Below, in pieces: positions 55,608 through 64,000 of a DNA stretch of 64,000 bases (within the stretch, counting starts at the first letter, position 1; the number at the start of each line of letters is the position of its first letter). The translations under genes were made by a program, and so were the position numbers. The stretch lies in NCBI GenBank assembly GCA_009841615.1, contig VXLL01000030.1, forward strand, positions 1 through 64,000. The letters run 5' to 3'. The notes under the pieces were generated by a model that saw nothing but the letters and a program-made list of their open reading frames with translations, had not been told where the DNA came from and did not search any database. This DNA is from Gammaproteobacteria bacterium (GTDB taxonomy: Bacteria > Pseudomonadota > Gammaproteobacteria > Pseudomonadales > Azotimanducaceae).

Positions 55608-56142
55608 TCCTACATACGATGTTGATTGTCGTTTGACGGACCATACTGTTCGAAGTAATCAATAAGGATCTGTTCAAGGTTGTATCTCTGGGCGGTGCGG
55701 GTTCGTGAACAATCCCTATCTAGACAGCATGATTGCGCCGAGTACTCCAGAATACACAATAAAACAAATCATCTCAAGCCAGTTAATTTCCTAGTCTTTA
55801 GACTAGTCAGATTCTTATAAATCCGTACTCAGTTCTTCTACGTGAGGTAAAGCCTCTTTGGCTGCCACTTCAGCGTGAAGTCTTGCTCGCTAAATATGGG
55901 AAGATATCACACCAGGTTTACTAACGAATGATCGATAGGAGAAACCCATAAACAAGCAAATCGCACGGTGTGCGAGAACTCTTCTCCGTCTGGTTTTAAG
56001 ACTACCTTTGCTCCAGAAGTCGTTCAGCTAAATGACTGGACCACCATGAGTTTTTAAGTTTACGCAATAAATGTATTGCTATGTCTTCTCTGTCTGGATC
56101 CACTTTCGTAAGAATCCACGCATAGGTCGCCAATGCAGAATC
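55608..56142. other. Intergenic region containing repeat copy C
   Basis: About 535 bp. It contains the perfect hairpin CTAGTCT-TT-AGACTAG (about 55792-55807), CTTCA-GCG-TGAAG (about 55868-55880), and the third copy of the leader repeat, followed by an AGGAG-like site (55937) but no start codon (ATA instead). No gene is supported. Confidence 0.45.
55876..55925. repeat. Leader-like dispersed repeat, copy C (inverted)
   Basis: The 23 bases at 55880-55902 are the exact reverse complement of 49683-49705 in copy A. The similarity continues weakly to about 55925 (CACACCAGGTTTACTAACG against CACCATATTTACTATA). It is oriented towards the plus strand. Confidence 0.75.
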
Positions 56143-56361
56143 CTATGGATTCTCATATCGTTTATCAATTGTTAGATTGCATAGGTGCAACATCAACTTC
56201 ACCAGATCATCAATGTCGGACTTGACACGCAATCGTTTCCGTAGTGATTCAACCGCAGGATGCGTCGTAATCACTTCCAAAAAAGTATTCAAATCCGACG
56301 CAATATTTGCACGCGCCGCGAACGAAACAGACTCTATTTCTTCTTGTTCGGTGAATAGCAT
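56143..56361 (-). CDS. Hypothetical helical protein, 72 aa
   Basis: Starting at ATG 56361, the protein is MLFTEQEEIESVSFAARANI, then SDLNTFLEVITTHPAVESLR and DIDDLVKLMLHLCNLTIDKR. It is amphipathic and helical, with a plausible Cys near the end. A TTG four codons upstream is an alternative start. No family recognised and no strong ribosome site. Confidence 0.45.
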   Translation of the reverse strand: MLFTEQEEIESVSFAARANIASDLNTFLEVITTHPAVESLRKRLRVKSDIDDLVKLMLHLCNLTIDKRYENP

Positions 56362-56373
56362 GGTGTCTTGCAA

Positions 56374-56686
56374 CGGTAAATAGTGAAAAAATTTTAAGTA
56401 GAGAATTTTCGTAGCATTCTGTCATGCTGCGCGACACTCTCATCTAGTTCGATGCAGTTATTCTTCGTGTTGCTCTTTGGTGGCTTTCACGAATGCTCGC
56501 CTTTGAGAAATGATGACGGGGATACGATACATATAGGTTTAGATCGAAGACCCCAGATCCTCGTTTTCTGCAGGTCGTACTGCCGATTGCGAGCGCGCCT
56601 GGTTGTAGTATTAAAGACCTAGACGGTAAGTCTGTACACCAATCTACTTCAATGCTAAGCCAAGGGTGCGCGTGCGAACGCTGCGA
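56374..56686. other. Intergenic region downstream of the IS3 orfA
   Basis: About 310 bp where an IS3 orfB would be expected on the minus strand. I do not recognise any OrfB sequence here, so the element lost it or it decayed completely. Confidence 0.35.
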
Positions 56687-56968
56687 TCACTGACCCTTTA
56701 GTTTGTCCTGTTGTTCCACCCATTCCTTATATTTAAGTAGGATGTCCCTTTCTTCTCTAACCCGAGCTACCTCTCGCTCTAATTTGCGTACCCGCCGTTT
56801 TATGTCCATATTTTCTAATCGTTCTTCGCGCCGAGCCTGTTCCACCCACTTCCGTATAGTCTGAACCGAAGGTTCAAATTCACGGGCTAGTGACGTAAGA
56901 CTTCGTCCTGAGCGCGCTAACGCAACGATCTTTTCTCGAACCACTTTGGGATAGGTCTTGCTAGCCAT
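56687..56968 (-). CDS. IS3-family transposase OrfA, orphan
   Basis: A 93-aa HTH_Tnp_1-type protein: VVREKIVALARSGRSLTSLA, REFEPSVQTIRKWVEQARRE, and a leucine-zipper-like end (LEREVARVREERDILLKYKE). OrfA normally binds the ends and is fused to OrfB by -1 frameshifting. OrfB is absent downstream, and terminal inverted repeats are not recognisable. It is probably an inactive remnant, though the frame itself is intact. Confidence 0.85.
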   Translation of the reverse strand: MASKTYPKVVREKIVALARSGRSLTSLAREFEPSVQTIRKWVEQARREERLENMDIKRRVRKLEREVARVREERDILLKYKEWVEQQDKLKGQ

Positions 56969-57256
56969 TCACCCATTCTAATTTGTTGGTTCGTGCTTGA
57001 AGTTGTTCACTACCTCAGGCCAATTACCGCGTCGCTGCTAAACAAGAGAGTTGCCTGTTCATTCAGGCGAACTGAACCAGTGCCGCCCAAGATTTCTTAA
57101 ATGGATATTGAGTAGTGTGTCAACCTACGCGACCCTATAGAGGACGCTTGGACCGAATGGTTTTACTCCCATGAACCCTTGATTGACGATGAGTATAGAT
57201 TGGGTTCAACCTTCGTCGATTGTGTTTTCGCCGAAAGTGTGTCCCCCAAACCCTGC

Positions 57257-57529
57257 TCATTTCCATGTGCCCTGAACGCCCCAATAGGTAATTAAAGAAA
57301 TGCCAAGCAAGCCCAAGGCTACCCAACGAATTACCCTCGGGAGCGAACTTCGACGTTCTCGTCTTGGTTCCGAGACTTCATTAGCATCTTCTGTGTTCGA
57401 TTCCTCAACCGTCTCGGCCTTCGATGATTCGATTGGGGCAGGTTTGGATCCCACTGTTGGACCGTTTACCGAAGCACAACCCGATATCAGTAATGTTAGT
57501 ACCAACACTGACACAGACAGTTCTCTCAT
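57257..57529 (-). CDS. Small lipoprotein with C-terminal helix, 90 aa
   Basis: A lipoprotein signal MRELSVSVLVLTLLISGCAS has a lipobox (LISGC, Cys18). The mature part is Glu/Ser-rich and disordered (SSKAETVEESNTEDANEVSE), then basic, then a hydrophobic C-terminal helix (VIRWVALGLLGISLITYWGV). AGGAG precedes the ATG. The unusual lipid-plus-helix layout could tie two membranes or be a small envelope protein. Family unknown. Confidence 0.65.
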   Translation of the reverse strand: MRELSVSVLVLTLLISGCASVNGPTVGSKPAPIESSKAETVEESNTEDANEVSEPRRERRSSLPRVIRWVALGLLGISLITYWGVQGTWK

Positions 57530-57781
57530 TCTAATTGCTCCTCACTCGATAGATAAATCACAGACACCCTAAGTATAACGAGTTTGCTGGAGCCTGATCT
57601 TAACAAAAATCTTGGTTCCTCGATATTGGATCAACACTATCGAGTCGTGCCGACTTACCACAATTGAACTGGCGATAGACTTCGACGTATGGGAGTTCGA
57701 AGCTAGATTCGCTTCCGAACTTATGACTTTCCTCGGGGTCATAGACTTAAATCGAACTCTCATACCCACGGAGAAAACACC

Positions 57782-58504
57782 TTGAAGAACACACACAGCT
57801 CACTTCCAATTGCAATCTTGCTCAGCGGTCTCTTTTTGATGATGACATCTGGAGTAAGCGCGAAAGAGGCTGGCTTCTATCTACAGGCTGGAGTTACCTA
57901 TTGGAACGACCTCGAAGAACCCGAGATTGAAATTGAAACAGATGAAGGAGGGCTGCCAGCTGAAGCTGAAGAGTTCGTTACTCGCCAATATGAAATTGAT
58001 GGTTCTCGCAGCCAACTTTCAATAGGCGGGGGCTACAACGTCAACGAAAATTGGAGCTTTGAAGCTTTCTATGTCCGCTCACCAGAATTGAACTTTTCCC
58101 TTGATTTAATTGTTCCTCTCGACGATCTCGGTATCGAAGAATCGTTGTCGCTTTCTTGGGCTGCAACTATGCGGCACACGGTGTTTGGAGTAGGTGCTGT
58201 GTACGACCTGTACTTGAACCAATATTTGTCCTTGTTTGGTAAAGTTGGAATTGCGTTTACCGACAGTTCCTTAGATTCCGAGTTTTTGTTTTTAGGACAG
58301 CCTCTACCAGAGGAAGAATTTCCCTCTGGAGCATTCAATCAAGATGAAGAGAATCAAGAAATTTATGGTGTTATTGGTGTGCGCGTTCCTTTGAAACTAT
58401 TACTAGGATCGACCGATACTTCGATCACGTTTGCGTACCAATTTTTTGAAACAGCACACGAACGAGAGACCAGTTTTGAGGTTGGTTTCCAGTGGAATTT
58501 CTGA
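57782..58504 (+). CDS. Outer-membrane beta-barrel protein, 240 aa
   Basis: Start is TTG at 57782 with GGAG eight bases upstream. A signal peptide (LLSGLFLMMTSGVSA) precedes an OmpA/OmpW-like eight-strand barrel: GFYLQAGVTYW, LSIGGGYNVNENWSFEAFYV, TVFGVGAVYDLYLNQYLSLF, ending EVGFQWNF with terminal Phe. It has an acidic loop (EEPEIEIETDEGGLPAEAEE). Family-level call only; ligand unknown. Confidence 0.8.
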   Translation: MKNTHSSLPIAILLSGLFLMMTSGVSAKEAGFYLQAGVTYWNDLEEPEIEIETDEGGLPAEAEEFVTRQYEIDGSRSQLSIGGGYNVNENWSFEAFYVRSPELNFSLDLIVPLDDLGIEESLSLSWAATMRHTVFGVGAVYDLYLNQYLSLFGKVGIAFTDSSLDSEFLFLGQPLPEEEFPSGAFNQDEENQEIYGVIGVRVPLKLLLGSTDTSITFAYQFFETAHERETSFEVGFQWNF

Positions 58505-58652
58505 GGGGCCGTTTACCTAGTCAGCATCCTCGAAACTCAATTTTTTAAAACGCGAGACCCGTCAGGCTCGTCGAGTGAAGATGTAGAACTTAACACTTCA
58601 AGTAGTGTCCAATCTAGATGTATTGTTTTCAAACTTGAAAGGAGAGATAAAA

Positions 58653-59504
58653 GTGTATCGCAAGATTTGTTTGACAATGTTGATCTTTAGTTCTTTTCAC
58701 TTCGCGTTTGCACAGACTGGAGAGCACTCTTCAAGTAGCGGCGACGACGAAGCAATGGTGAAAGACATCGAGTTGTATGGGTTAGATGTCATAAATATTT
58801 CTGATCGAGTGCGTCTTGATGTATTAAACAAAGTGAGTGTGCCCGTAAATCGGAAGAATTCTTGGACGCTAGATTCAAGTGATTTCTTGTCATCGGAACG
58901 ACATTGGTCTTCTGGAAGTTTCAAACTTCGAGGAAGTGTTCTAGCTACTGATTCGTCTGCAAAGATGGGTTTTCGAGATCGTTTGTGGATATCTTTTGAC
59001 GAGTCTATTTTCAGCGACAATGCCGGACTGATTGTTCACAATGTACCGCGAGAAGCCAAATCGTATACAGAGGAATACACATTGCTATCTCCCAAGTTTG
59101 CGTTGGGTTATCGAATCACGCCTACGTGGTCCTTAGAACTAAACTGGCAATTTGGCCCGCGTGAGAGCTTCTTGACTACTAACCGCGCTGGTGAGACATC
59201 TCTTTACGCTTCAGTTGAGAGTCGTTTCCTGTCCGCGGTAATTTCTAGAGAATTTTCTCTACCTCGAAGCTTCGTACTAGAGACGAAAGCAGGAGTAACC
59301 AACTCCTTATTCGAGAACAGCGTCAAGACTGAAAGTACCAGGTCTTTACGATGGACGATTGAAGACACTAGTCCGGTAGCAACGCTAGGGATTAGACGTG
59401 TGATAACGAACAAACTGTCAGCAAGAGTTGGGTTTTCTAGCTACTTTCTAAAGAAAGTCGAACCTGTGAGCACTGCTTCGTTCGGCTTACGCTACAACTT
59501 CTAG
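58653..59504 (+). CDS. Outer-membrane beta-barrel protein, 283 aa
   Basis: I start at GTG 58653, since AAGGAG lies about 8 bases before it and MYRKICLTMLIFSSFHFAFA then forms a signal peptide; the frame opens 16 codons earlier. The mature protein has alternating strands such as FALGYRITPTWSLELNWQFG, and ends STASFGLRYNF, a typical barrel end. About 100 N-terminal residues before the barrel have no known domain. It is 150 bp downstream of another barrel gene on the same strand. Confidence 0.75.
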   Translation: MYRKICLTMLIFSSFHFAFAQTGEHSSSSGDDEAMVKDIELYGLDVINISDRVRLDVLNKVSVPVNRKNSWTLDSSDFLSSERHWSSGSFKLRGSVLATDSSAKMGFRDRLWISFDESIFSDNAGLIVHNVPREAKSYTEEYTLLSPKFALGYRITPTWSLELNWQFGPRESFLTTNRAGETSLYASVESRFLSAVISREFSLPRSFVLETKAGVTNSLFENSVKTESTRSLRWTIEDTSPVATLGIRRVITNKLSARVGFSSYFLKKVEPVSTASFGLRYNF

Positions 59505-59519
59505 AGCACTAAACCTGGA

Positions 59520-60200
59520 AGCGAATAGCTTTAGACGATAACGATAGTGCATCGGTGGAACCCACCGAATAGCATCCGCATAAATCGTCCCTCGGTCTGA
59601 CGCTCCCGAGATCCAAACTTCCGTGAGTTCTGAACCTACATCGAATTCACCGAAGGTATTCCAACCACACCTACAACTGGCGCGTCGAATTCAAGCACTT
59701 CTAAAGTAGCTTTGATTGACTTGGATCCCAAGCTCTTGAGTCAGAAGTGGCACAAGTATCGCGGTATCGAAAATAGTGCCTCCAGCCGCAATCCCAGAGT
59801 GAGAAAGACACTCCGTCTTTGTACCCATACCGTCAACAAGCATCCGACTCCGTGACATGTTTACCTTCTGATCCATAGAAATTGTTTGACTCAGCATTCC
59901 AGTGTAGTTTCTAGCTTGATTGTGGTGGTTCGTCGACTCAATCGGTGTCGTCATTGTAAATTTCCCACACGGACATCCATTCTCCTCTTGGACTATATAC
60001 TGATTTCTGAATCGAATTTTGATGAACAGGCGGGCTGAGTGGTTCGTTTGCGTTGAAGAGTATTCCAGAGTACTACCGGAACAGTCTGTTCAAATACGAT
60101 CGCGTCAGCTTTGCTGGTTCCCACGACAGTGGTTCGACCCTGCACTTCAGTATTAAATTTCGTTCAGACCGAGACACCGTCAAATTTCGTCGGTCATAAG
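59520..60200 (-). pseudogene. Decayed gene with Golvesin-like repeats
   Basis: On the minus strand several frames contain fragments of one protein. One reads TKFNTEVQGRTTVVGTSKAD and AIVFEQTV. After a frame change STLEYSSTQTNHSARLF and further residues lead into an 87-codon frame (59954-59691) ending IQVNQSYFRSA and TGA. The same frame continues as WNTFGEFDVGSELTEVWISG and ASDRGTIYADAIRWVP. The W-N-x-x-G-x-F ... ADA-(I/V) pattern resembles the Golvesin C-terminal-like domain of secreted proteins. In-frame stops and shifts show it is dead. Confidence 0.5.
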
Positions 60201-60377
60201 CTCAAATTTACAGTGTGGATGCGGATGTTCGGTACGATTAGTTTCTTCCTAGTGTTAACATTTGTCCTGTGAGTGTCCTCGGGTGAAGCTACATGCCAAG
60301 ACGACATCACGAGGAGTTTCGATTGATGGAAACAGTGCAAAATTTGTTCTGATTTCCAGGAATTACAGGATAGAAAC

Positions 60378-61313
60378 ATGAAGATTTATTGGCGATGTTG
60401 CCTCATTTTGTGCGCGCTTTCAGTAACGTCTCTGGGAGCTGAATCCTATGTCAGTTTCCAATGGGGATTAGCGGGTTCGCACTCAGATGTCGATGTTGAC
60501 GTTTTTAATATAAACTATCCAACGTATTGTGATGCGCTCTTGTATCCGGACCCTAGCGACGCACCCACCGACGGCGCGTGTGCCCCAAAACAACGTCAAA
60601 GATCCTATGCTGGTTTGTACAAACCCGGTGGCGGCTGGTTCGCGAGTTTAGGGTATGGGCGCGTATTCGGGTCCTGGCGTGTCGAAGGTCTATTCGAGCG
60701 CAACCAATTCAAAAGTGCCCAAGACTTGTTACCGTTGGCAACGAGTGGAGACAGTGCGATCGATAGCAAGACGAATGAATGGTCCCAGTATGCGCTTCCT
60801 AATAACTCATTCAACGACCAAGGCACATCGATCTTTGCCGTTAACGTATTGCGAGATTTCGAATTGGCTCCTCGCTGGCAGGCATATTTAGGTGCCGGAT
60901 TTGGCGTAGCGTTTTTGGACTTCCATTATGGTGAGGAGTTCTTACGCAAAACGGTAAGTGAAGGATATTTGAACGTACCGTTTCCGGTTGATTGGCCTAC
61001 CGAAGCAAAGTTGAACGCGGCGGGGTCTTTGAGCGCTATCAACGAAGCGGTACAACAACGCGCGCTGACCTACAGTTTTGTTGCCGGAGTCGACGTGCAC
61101 ACCGGACAAGATCTAACTCTAGGACTTCGGGTTACTTGGCGAGTCATTGATGATGTCGAGCATGACGACGCATTGTGGACTACCATTCGAAGTCATGCTC
61201 CCGTAACGGCCGATGGTCGCACACCTTTTACATCGAATTTTGTGTTCAAGTCATGGTCGCATGTAACTATAGGACTAGTGGCAACTCGTCGTATCGGCCG
61301 TACTACACACTGA
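60378..61313 (+). CDS. Outer-membrane beta-barrel protein, 311 aa
   Basis: Signal peptide MKIYWRCCLILCALSVTSLG, then barrel strands ESYVSFQWGLAGSHSDVDVD, GGGWFASLGYGRVFGSWRVE, RWQAYLGAGFGVAFLDF and HVTIGLVATRRIG. It resembles porin-like eight-stranded OMPs with long loops; one loop holds CDALLYPDPSDAPTDGACAP with two Cys that could form a disulfide. CAGGATAG lies upstream of the ATG. Third barrel gene in this stretch. Confidence 0.75.
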   Translation: MKIYWRCCLILCALSVTSLGAESYVSFQWGLAGSHSDVDVDVFNINYPTYCDALLYPDPSDAPTDGACAPKQRQRSYAGLYKPGGGWFASLGYGRVFGSWRVEGLFERNQFKSAQDLLPLATSGDSAIDSKTNEWSQYALPNNSFNDQGTSIFAVNVLRDFELAPRWQAYLGAGFGVAFLDFHYGEEFLRKTVSEGYLNVPFPVDWPTEAKLNAAGSLSAINEAVQQRALTYSFVAGVDVHTGQDLTLGLRVTWRVIDDVEHDDALWTTIRSHAPVTADGRTPFTSNFVFKSWSHVTIGLVATRRIGRTTH

Positions 61314-61323
61314 CTGAACTTAG

Positions 61324-61590
61324 GTGAATCACTCACTGCACCAACGCCTCTCAGCGAGCCCTGTAGATATGCGACCTCTGAGCACGTGGTTAGACTTCGA
61401 CATGTTCAAGCTAAGAGGAGCGATGACATATATTGAACAGACGGACTTTGCGAATACCAGAACATGGATTTCTAGTGGCCTCCTCCATCAACTGGATAAC
61501 AAGAGGGCTTTTTGTGCTGAAATCGAAACGGCGGTGGATGGTGACAACAATGGAATCAGATTTTCGCATCATTTAGGTCGAGCTTTCTAA
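61324..61590 (+). CDS. Possible small protein, 88 aa
   Basis: A GTG-started frame 11 bp after the barrel gene (MNHSLHQRLSASPVDMRPLS...). It has protein-like composition but no ribosome site and no recognisable family. It may be spurious. Confidence 0.3.
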   Translation: MNHSLHQRLSASPVDMRPLSTWLDFDMFKLRGAMTYIEQTDFANTRTWISSGLLHQLDNKRAFCAEIETAVDGDNNGIRFSHHLGRAF

Positions 61591-62119
61591 ACAGTATCAG
61601 TCTTGGAACATGTTGCTGGCGGAATCTCTCGGACAACTTTAACTGGATGGATTGTGTGATAGAACCTCAGTTTGCCGGGCAGTTCATATTGGGAATTACA
61701 GTAACGCGATGTTCTACCAAATTCCTCTGTTTATGCACTAAGGGACTTCGCAAGTCGTATGGTGAGTGTAATCCACTACGGATGTCAGAATCTATGAGTA
61801 GCGGAGCTCTTCACGGTTGAGAGCAACGACTAAGATGTATCGAAAGACAGTCGTAGAAGTAGGGAAAACGCTACCGCTGGTTGGGTGTTTATTAAATTTT
61901 TCGATCGAGTTAGTGTACGCAAACCACTTCTCTCGGTTCACAACGGCACCGGGCTGTGCACAGGTCACTTGTTAGCGGTGGAATTCTCGTCTATTCGCTG
62001 GTCAGCGGTTGTATTCAAACGAGGGACTTAACCTCGTAAATCAAGCAAATTTTGCTGGAATAGTTTTACCAAAAACGGATAGAATACGTTCGTCTAAACA
62101 ACTTCTAAATCGGAAAATT
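61591..62119. other. Intergenic region, no supported feature
   Basis: About 530 bp with no convincing gene, repeat or terminator. Confidence 0.3.
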
Positions 62120-62404
62120 ATGAAAAAATCAAAAATTATCGGAATAATCGTTGCGTGTCTCGCGTTTTGTGGCTTGGTCGGAGTAGCCGTATCGTTATGG
62201 GCGCAAGACGATGGGACTGAGGATGACGGATGCCGTTGGCATTTGGAACATTCACCAAAGGGAGCCGCAGACAATTTTTCTGTCTCCACATTAGTCAATG
62301 CTTTGTATTGGAATGACTGTACTGGAGCAGTTTACTTTATCCAAGGAGTCGCTAACTTTGATGGTACAGGGTCTACATCTGCTGAAGAAATCGACTTACC
62401 TTAA
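62120..62404 (+). CDS. Small exported hypothetical protein, 94 aa
   Basis: I start at ATG 62120, where MKKSKIIGIIVACLAFCGLV is a clear signal sequence ending near SLWAQ; the frame is open from 62009. The mature part is acidic (DDGTEDDGCRWHLEHSPKGA) with two Cys (DGCRW, NDCTG) that could pair. No family recognised. GGAAA is a weak ribosome site. Confidence 0.6.
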   Translation: MKKSKIIGIIVACLAFCGLVGVAVSLWAQDDGTEDDGCRWHLEHSPKGAADNFSVSTLVNALYWNDCTGAVYFIQGVANFDGTGSTSAEEIDLP

Positions 62405-62650
62405 ATCCCGTCCAAAATCCTTCTCGTACTGGTTTGCTTGATCTAAGTGTAAACAGTCAAAGACGTACTTCCTCGGTCGATTTGGAAGTAATCTAATTCC
62501 CCTGTTACAACAGTAGATTTTCTTCCGTCCCCAAGCTGGCTTACAATTCAGTGCCCGGTAAATCGATTGATCACCTTCGTTCTTTGGGAAGTGAGAACAA
62601 ACACATCAAGGATGTCAAACCATGAAAAACTTAGGGAATGATATACAAAG

Positions 62651-63532
62651 TTAGCCAAAAGCGATCTCATGGCTAGAAAGGGTAACAGGCGCGCCGATTA
62701 GGTTCACGTCAAACTTCAAAGACGGTATGATCTTGCTCTCTGCATTGTGCAGTCTAAACGACACTTGCCATCCTTCGTCCAAGTACATAACAACGGTGTT
62801 TGTTCTCCGTCTATTCTGACTGCGATACATCGGACATTCCATGTGAACAATCGAGCTTGGAAGTTTTATCGGTGTGCCCCACTGCAAACTCTTATCGAAG
62901 TTAAACGATTGGATTTTCACCGTGCCATTGTCTTTGATCACTTTGTAGAAGGAATAACGACCGAGTAGATATTGCATGATCAATTCAGGGATACCGTACT
63001 CCGTAATTTCGTCCATGAAGGCGTCTAGAATCGGTTTGTAGTACCAAAGTTCCTTATTTGGTAGTTCTCTCCATAGCTCCCCTTTTCGTCCCTCTAAATC
63101 GTCCCATATCGTTGCTACTGCCGCCCAGTATCGCTCTGAGCATGGCACACCGTACCAAGACTGTCCAAAATCCAACTGCTTACCAAGCCGAGAATGTTTG
63201 ATCGCAGCATGTCGGTTCTTTGCAGATATTCCAACATCAGCGTCGGGTGTGTGGATCAGAATGTCTCTAACGTCTCCGAGCTCTCCCTTTTGATCTGATT
63301 GAATCTCGATTGTTTCGACATCGAGTATTCGCAGATCATGGTACGCGAGAAACACTGCTACTTCGTTCGCGGCCTTGTTGATCCGCGTCTGCTCTGCTAT
63401 GGATTGTCGAGTGTAGGCTTCTTGCGCGGTTTCACGCGGGGAAGTTAATTGGAGTGTGGAGTTTAGAATTTCGCGGAATTGGACAGCTAGTCCGTATTCC
63501 CACGCCTTACCACTTTCAACGGGTCTAGGCAA
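62651..63532 (-). CDS. HaeIII-family type II restriction endonuclease
   Basis: A 293-aa enzyme closely following the layout of the RE_HaeIII family: GKAWEYGLAVQFREIL at the N-terminus, IEIQSDQKGELGDVRDILI (about 75-93), VGISAKNRHAAIKHSRLGKQ (about 100-119) with the catalytic Lys105, LDFGQSWYGVPCSERYW, LMQYLLGRYSFYKVI-like segment and a GWQVSFRLHNAESKIIPSLK end. The family cuts GGCC in known members (HaeIII, NgoPII); this one's site is not proven. Its start lies four bases after the methyltransferase stop, so the pair is one operon. Confidence 0.88.
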   Translation of the reverse strand: MPRPVESGKAWEYGLAVQFREILNSTLQLTSPRETAQEAYTRQSIAEQTRINKAANEVAVFLAYHDLRILDVETIEIQSDQKGELGDVRDILIHTPDADVGISAKNRHAAIKHSRLGKQLDFGQSWYGVPCSERYWAAVATIWDDLEGRKGELWRELPNKELWYYKPILDAFMDEITEYGIPELIMQYLLGRYSFYKVIKDNGTVKIQSFNFDKSLQWGTPIKLPSSIVHMECPMYRSQNRRRTNTVVMYLDEGWQVSFRLHNAESKIIPSLKFDVNLIGAPVTLSSHEIAFG

Positions 63533-63536
63533 GTGC

Positions 63537-64000
63537 CTACATGTTTAGGATCAATATCTCTTTCGATTTTGTGCCGTTGGACATGGAGTAAGACCATTCG
63601 GGGGTTTCTATGCGATAAGAGTTATACATTGATCGAATTCTCGGATCATCATTGTAACTCAAAATCCAACTGTCTCGTTCACTCAGTACTGAGTGCAATC
63701 GTTCATGGTCAAAATCGTGCATATCTCCCTTGTTGCCATACAACCGCTCTCCGTTCGCGTACGGGGGATCTAGATATGCTAATTTGTCAGAATGTTTATT
63801 TAGTGTTTCGGTGTAATCGCAACATCGAGTGTTTAGGTTTCTCGATCTAAAATCACGCAGACTTTCAATCGAGCTCTCGGTAAATCGGGGGTGTTTCGGT
63901 GACATACCGCCCGATAACGTAGTGCCCGAAAATGAACTGCGATTGAGCACAAAGAAAACGGCCGCTTGTTCTATCTTGTTGTCAATCTCAAAATAGCCTT
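63537..64000 (-). CDS. D12-class DNA adenine methyltransferase (5' end beyond window)
   Basis: The C-terminal 153 codons of a methyltransferase; the frame is open to the right edge (GYFEIDNKIEQAAVFFVLNR...). SSFSGTTLSGGMSP is typical of D12-class N6-adenine methylases, and LAYLDPPYANGERLYG contains the catalytic DPPY motif IV, after which KGDMHDFDHERLHSVL and WILSYNDDPRIRSMY fit the family. It should protect host DNA from the endonuclease that follows. The S-adenosylmethionine motif FxGxG lies outside the window. Confidence 0.85.
   Translation of the reverse strand, partial: GYFEIDNKIEQAAVFFVLNRSSFSGTTLSGGMSPKHPRFTESSIESLRDFRSRNLNTRCCDYTETLNKHSDKLAYLDPPYANGERLYGNKGDMHDFDHERLHSVLSERDSWILSYNDDPRIRSMYNSYRIETPEWSYSMSNGTKSKEILILNM

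Noticed and set aside
57569..57784. Overlapping 60-75-codon frames on both strands before the first barrel gene
   Set aside because: Neither has a ribosome site or family match; the strands compete and the region is more likely regulatory.

Overview
The window comes from a Gram-negative bacterium, most likely a gammaproteobacterium. It encodes a YejABE-type peptide importer, an MscS channel, lipoproteins, several beta-barrel outer-membrane proteins ending in aromatic residues, and giant secreted proteins with C-terminal barrels. Composition is moderate in GC. Coding density is low, with many intergenic stretches of 300-1200 bp, decayed genes and frequent TTG/GTG starts. That would fit a genome undergoing local decay, or an accessory region; I cannot name the species.

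0-9.4 kb: the start of an SO_0444/YraQ-type metal permease that leaves the left edge, a secreted metzincin with thrombospondin type-3 and FG-GAP repeats, yejE-yejB-yejA without an adjacent yejF, and a small membrane protein. 9.4-20.7 kb: a TM2-domain protein, an AAA+ ATPase, a trypsin-like protease with two PPC domains, an M48 lipoprotein protease, a prolyl oligopeptidase, an IS3 remnant, two tandem secreted paralogues, and a two-helix membrane protein interrupted by an in-frame amber codon.

20.8-45.2 kb: two giant FN3/cadherin-like proteins with C-terminal beta barrels (2099 and 2241 aa) flank two accessory blocks. The first block (28.6-33.9 kb) is a compact minus-strand array: a winged-helix-like protein, an AAA+ ATPase, a PD-(D/E)xK nuclease, an XRE regulator, a conserved 335-aa protein and a small membrane protein. 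It is my best candidate for an undescribed defence system. The second block (34.4-38.5 kb) is a segmental duplication: two intact and two decayed copies of a Cys-rich exported family, interleaved with a second, truncated copy of the giant protein's barrel tail and its terminator.

46.4-56.4 kb: an MscS channel, then an accessory region with two PD-(D/E)xK nuclease-like genes, a broken TlpA-like thioredoxin, a KAP-family P-loop NTPase and several very small genes, some frameshifted. A leader-like repeat occurs here three times, two copies sharing 23 identical bases. 56.4-62.4 kb: an IS3 orfA, a lipoprotein, three outer-membrane barrel genes, a decayed gene with Golvesin-like repeats, and a small exported protein. 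The right edge holds a type II restriction-modification pair: a HaeIII-family endonuclease and a D12-class adenine methyltransferase that continues past the window. No rRNA, tRNA or CRISPR array was seen. Function assignments rest on motif reading by eye, without database searches.
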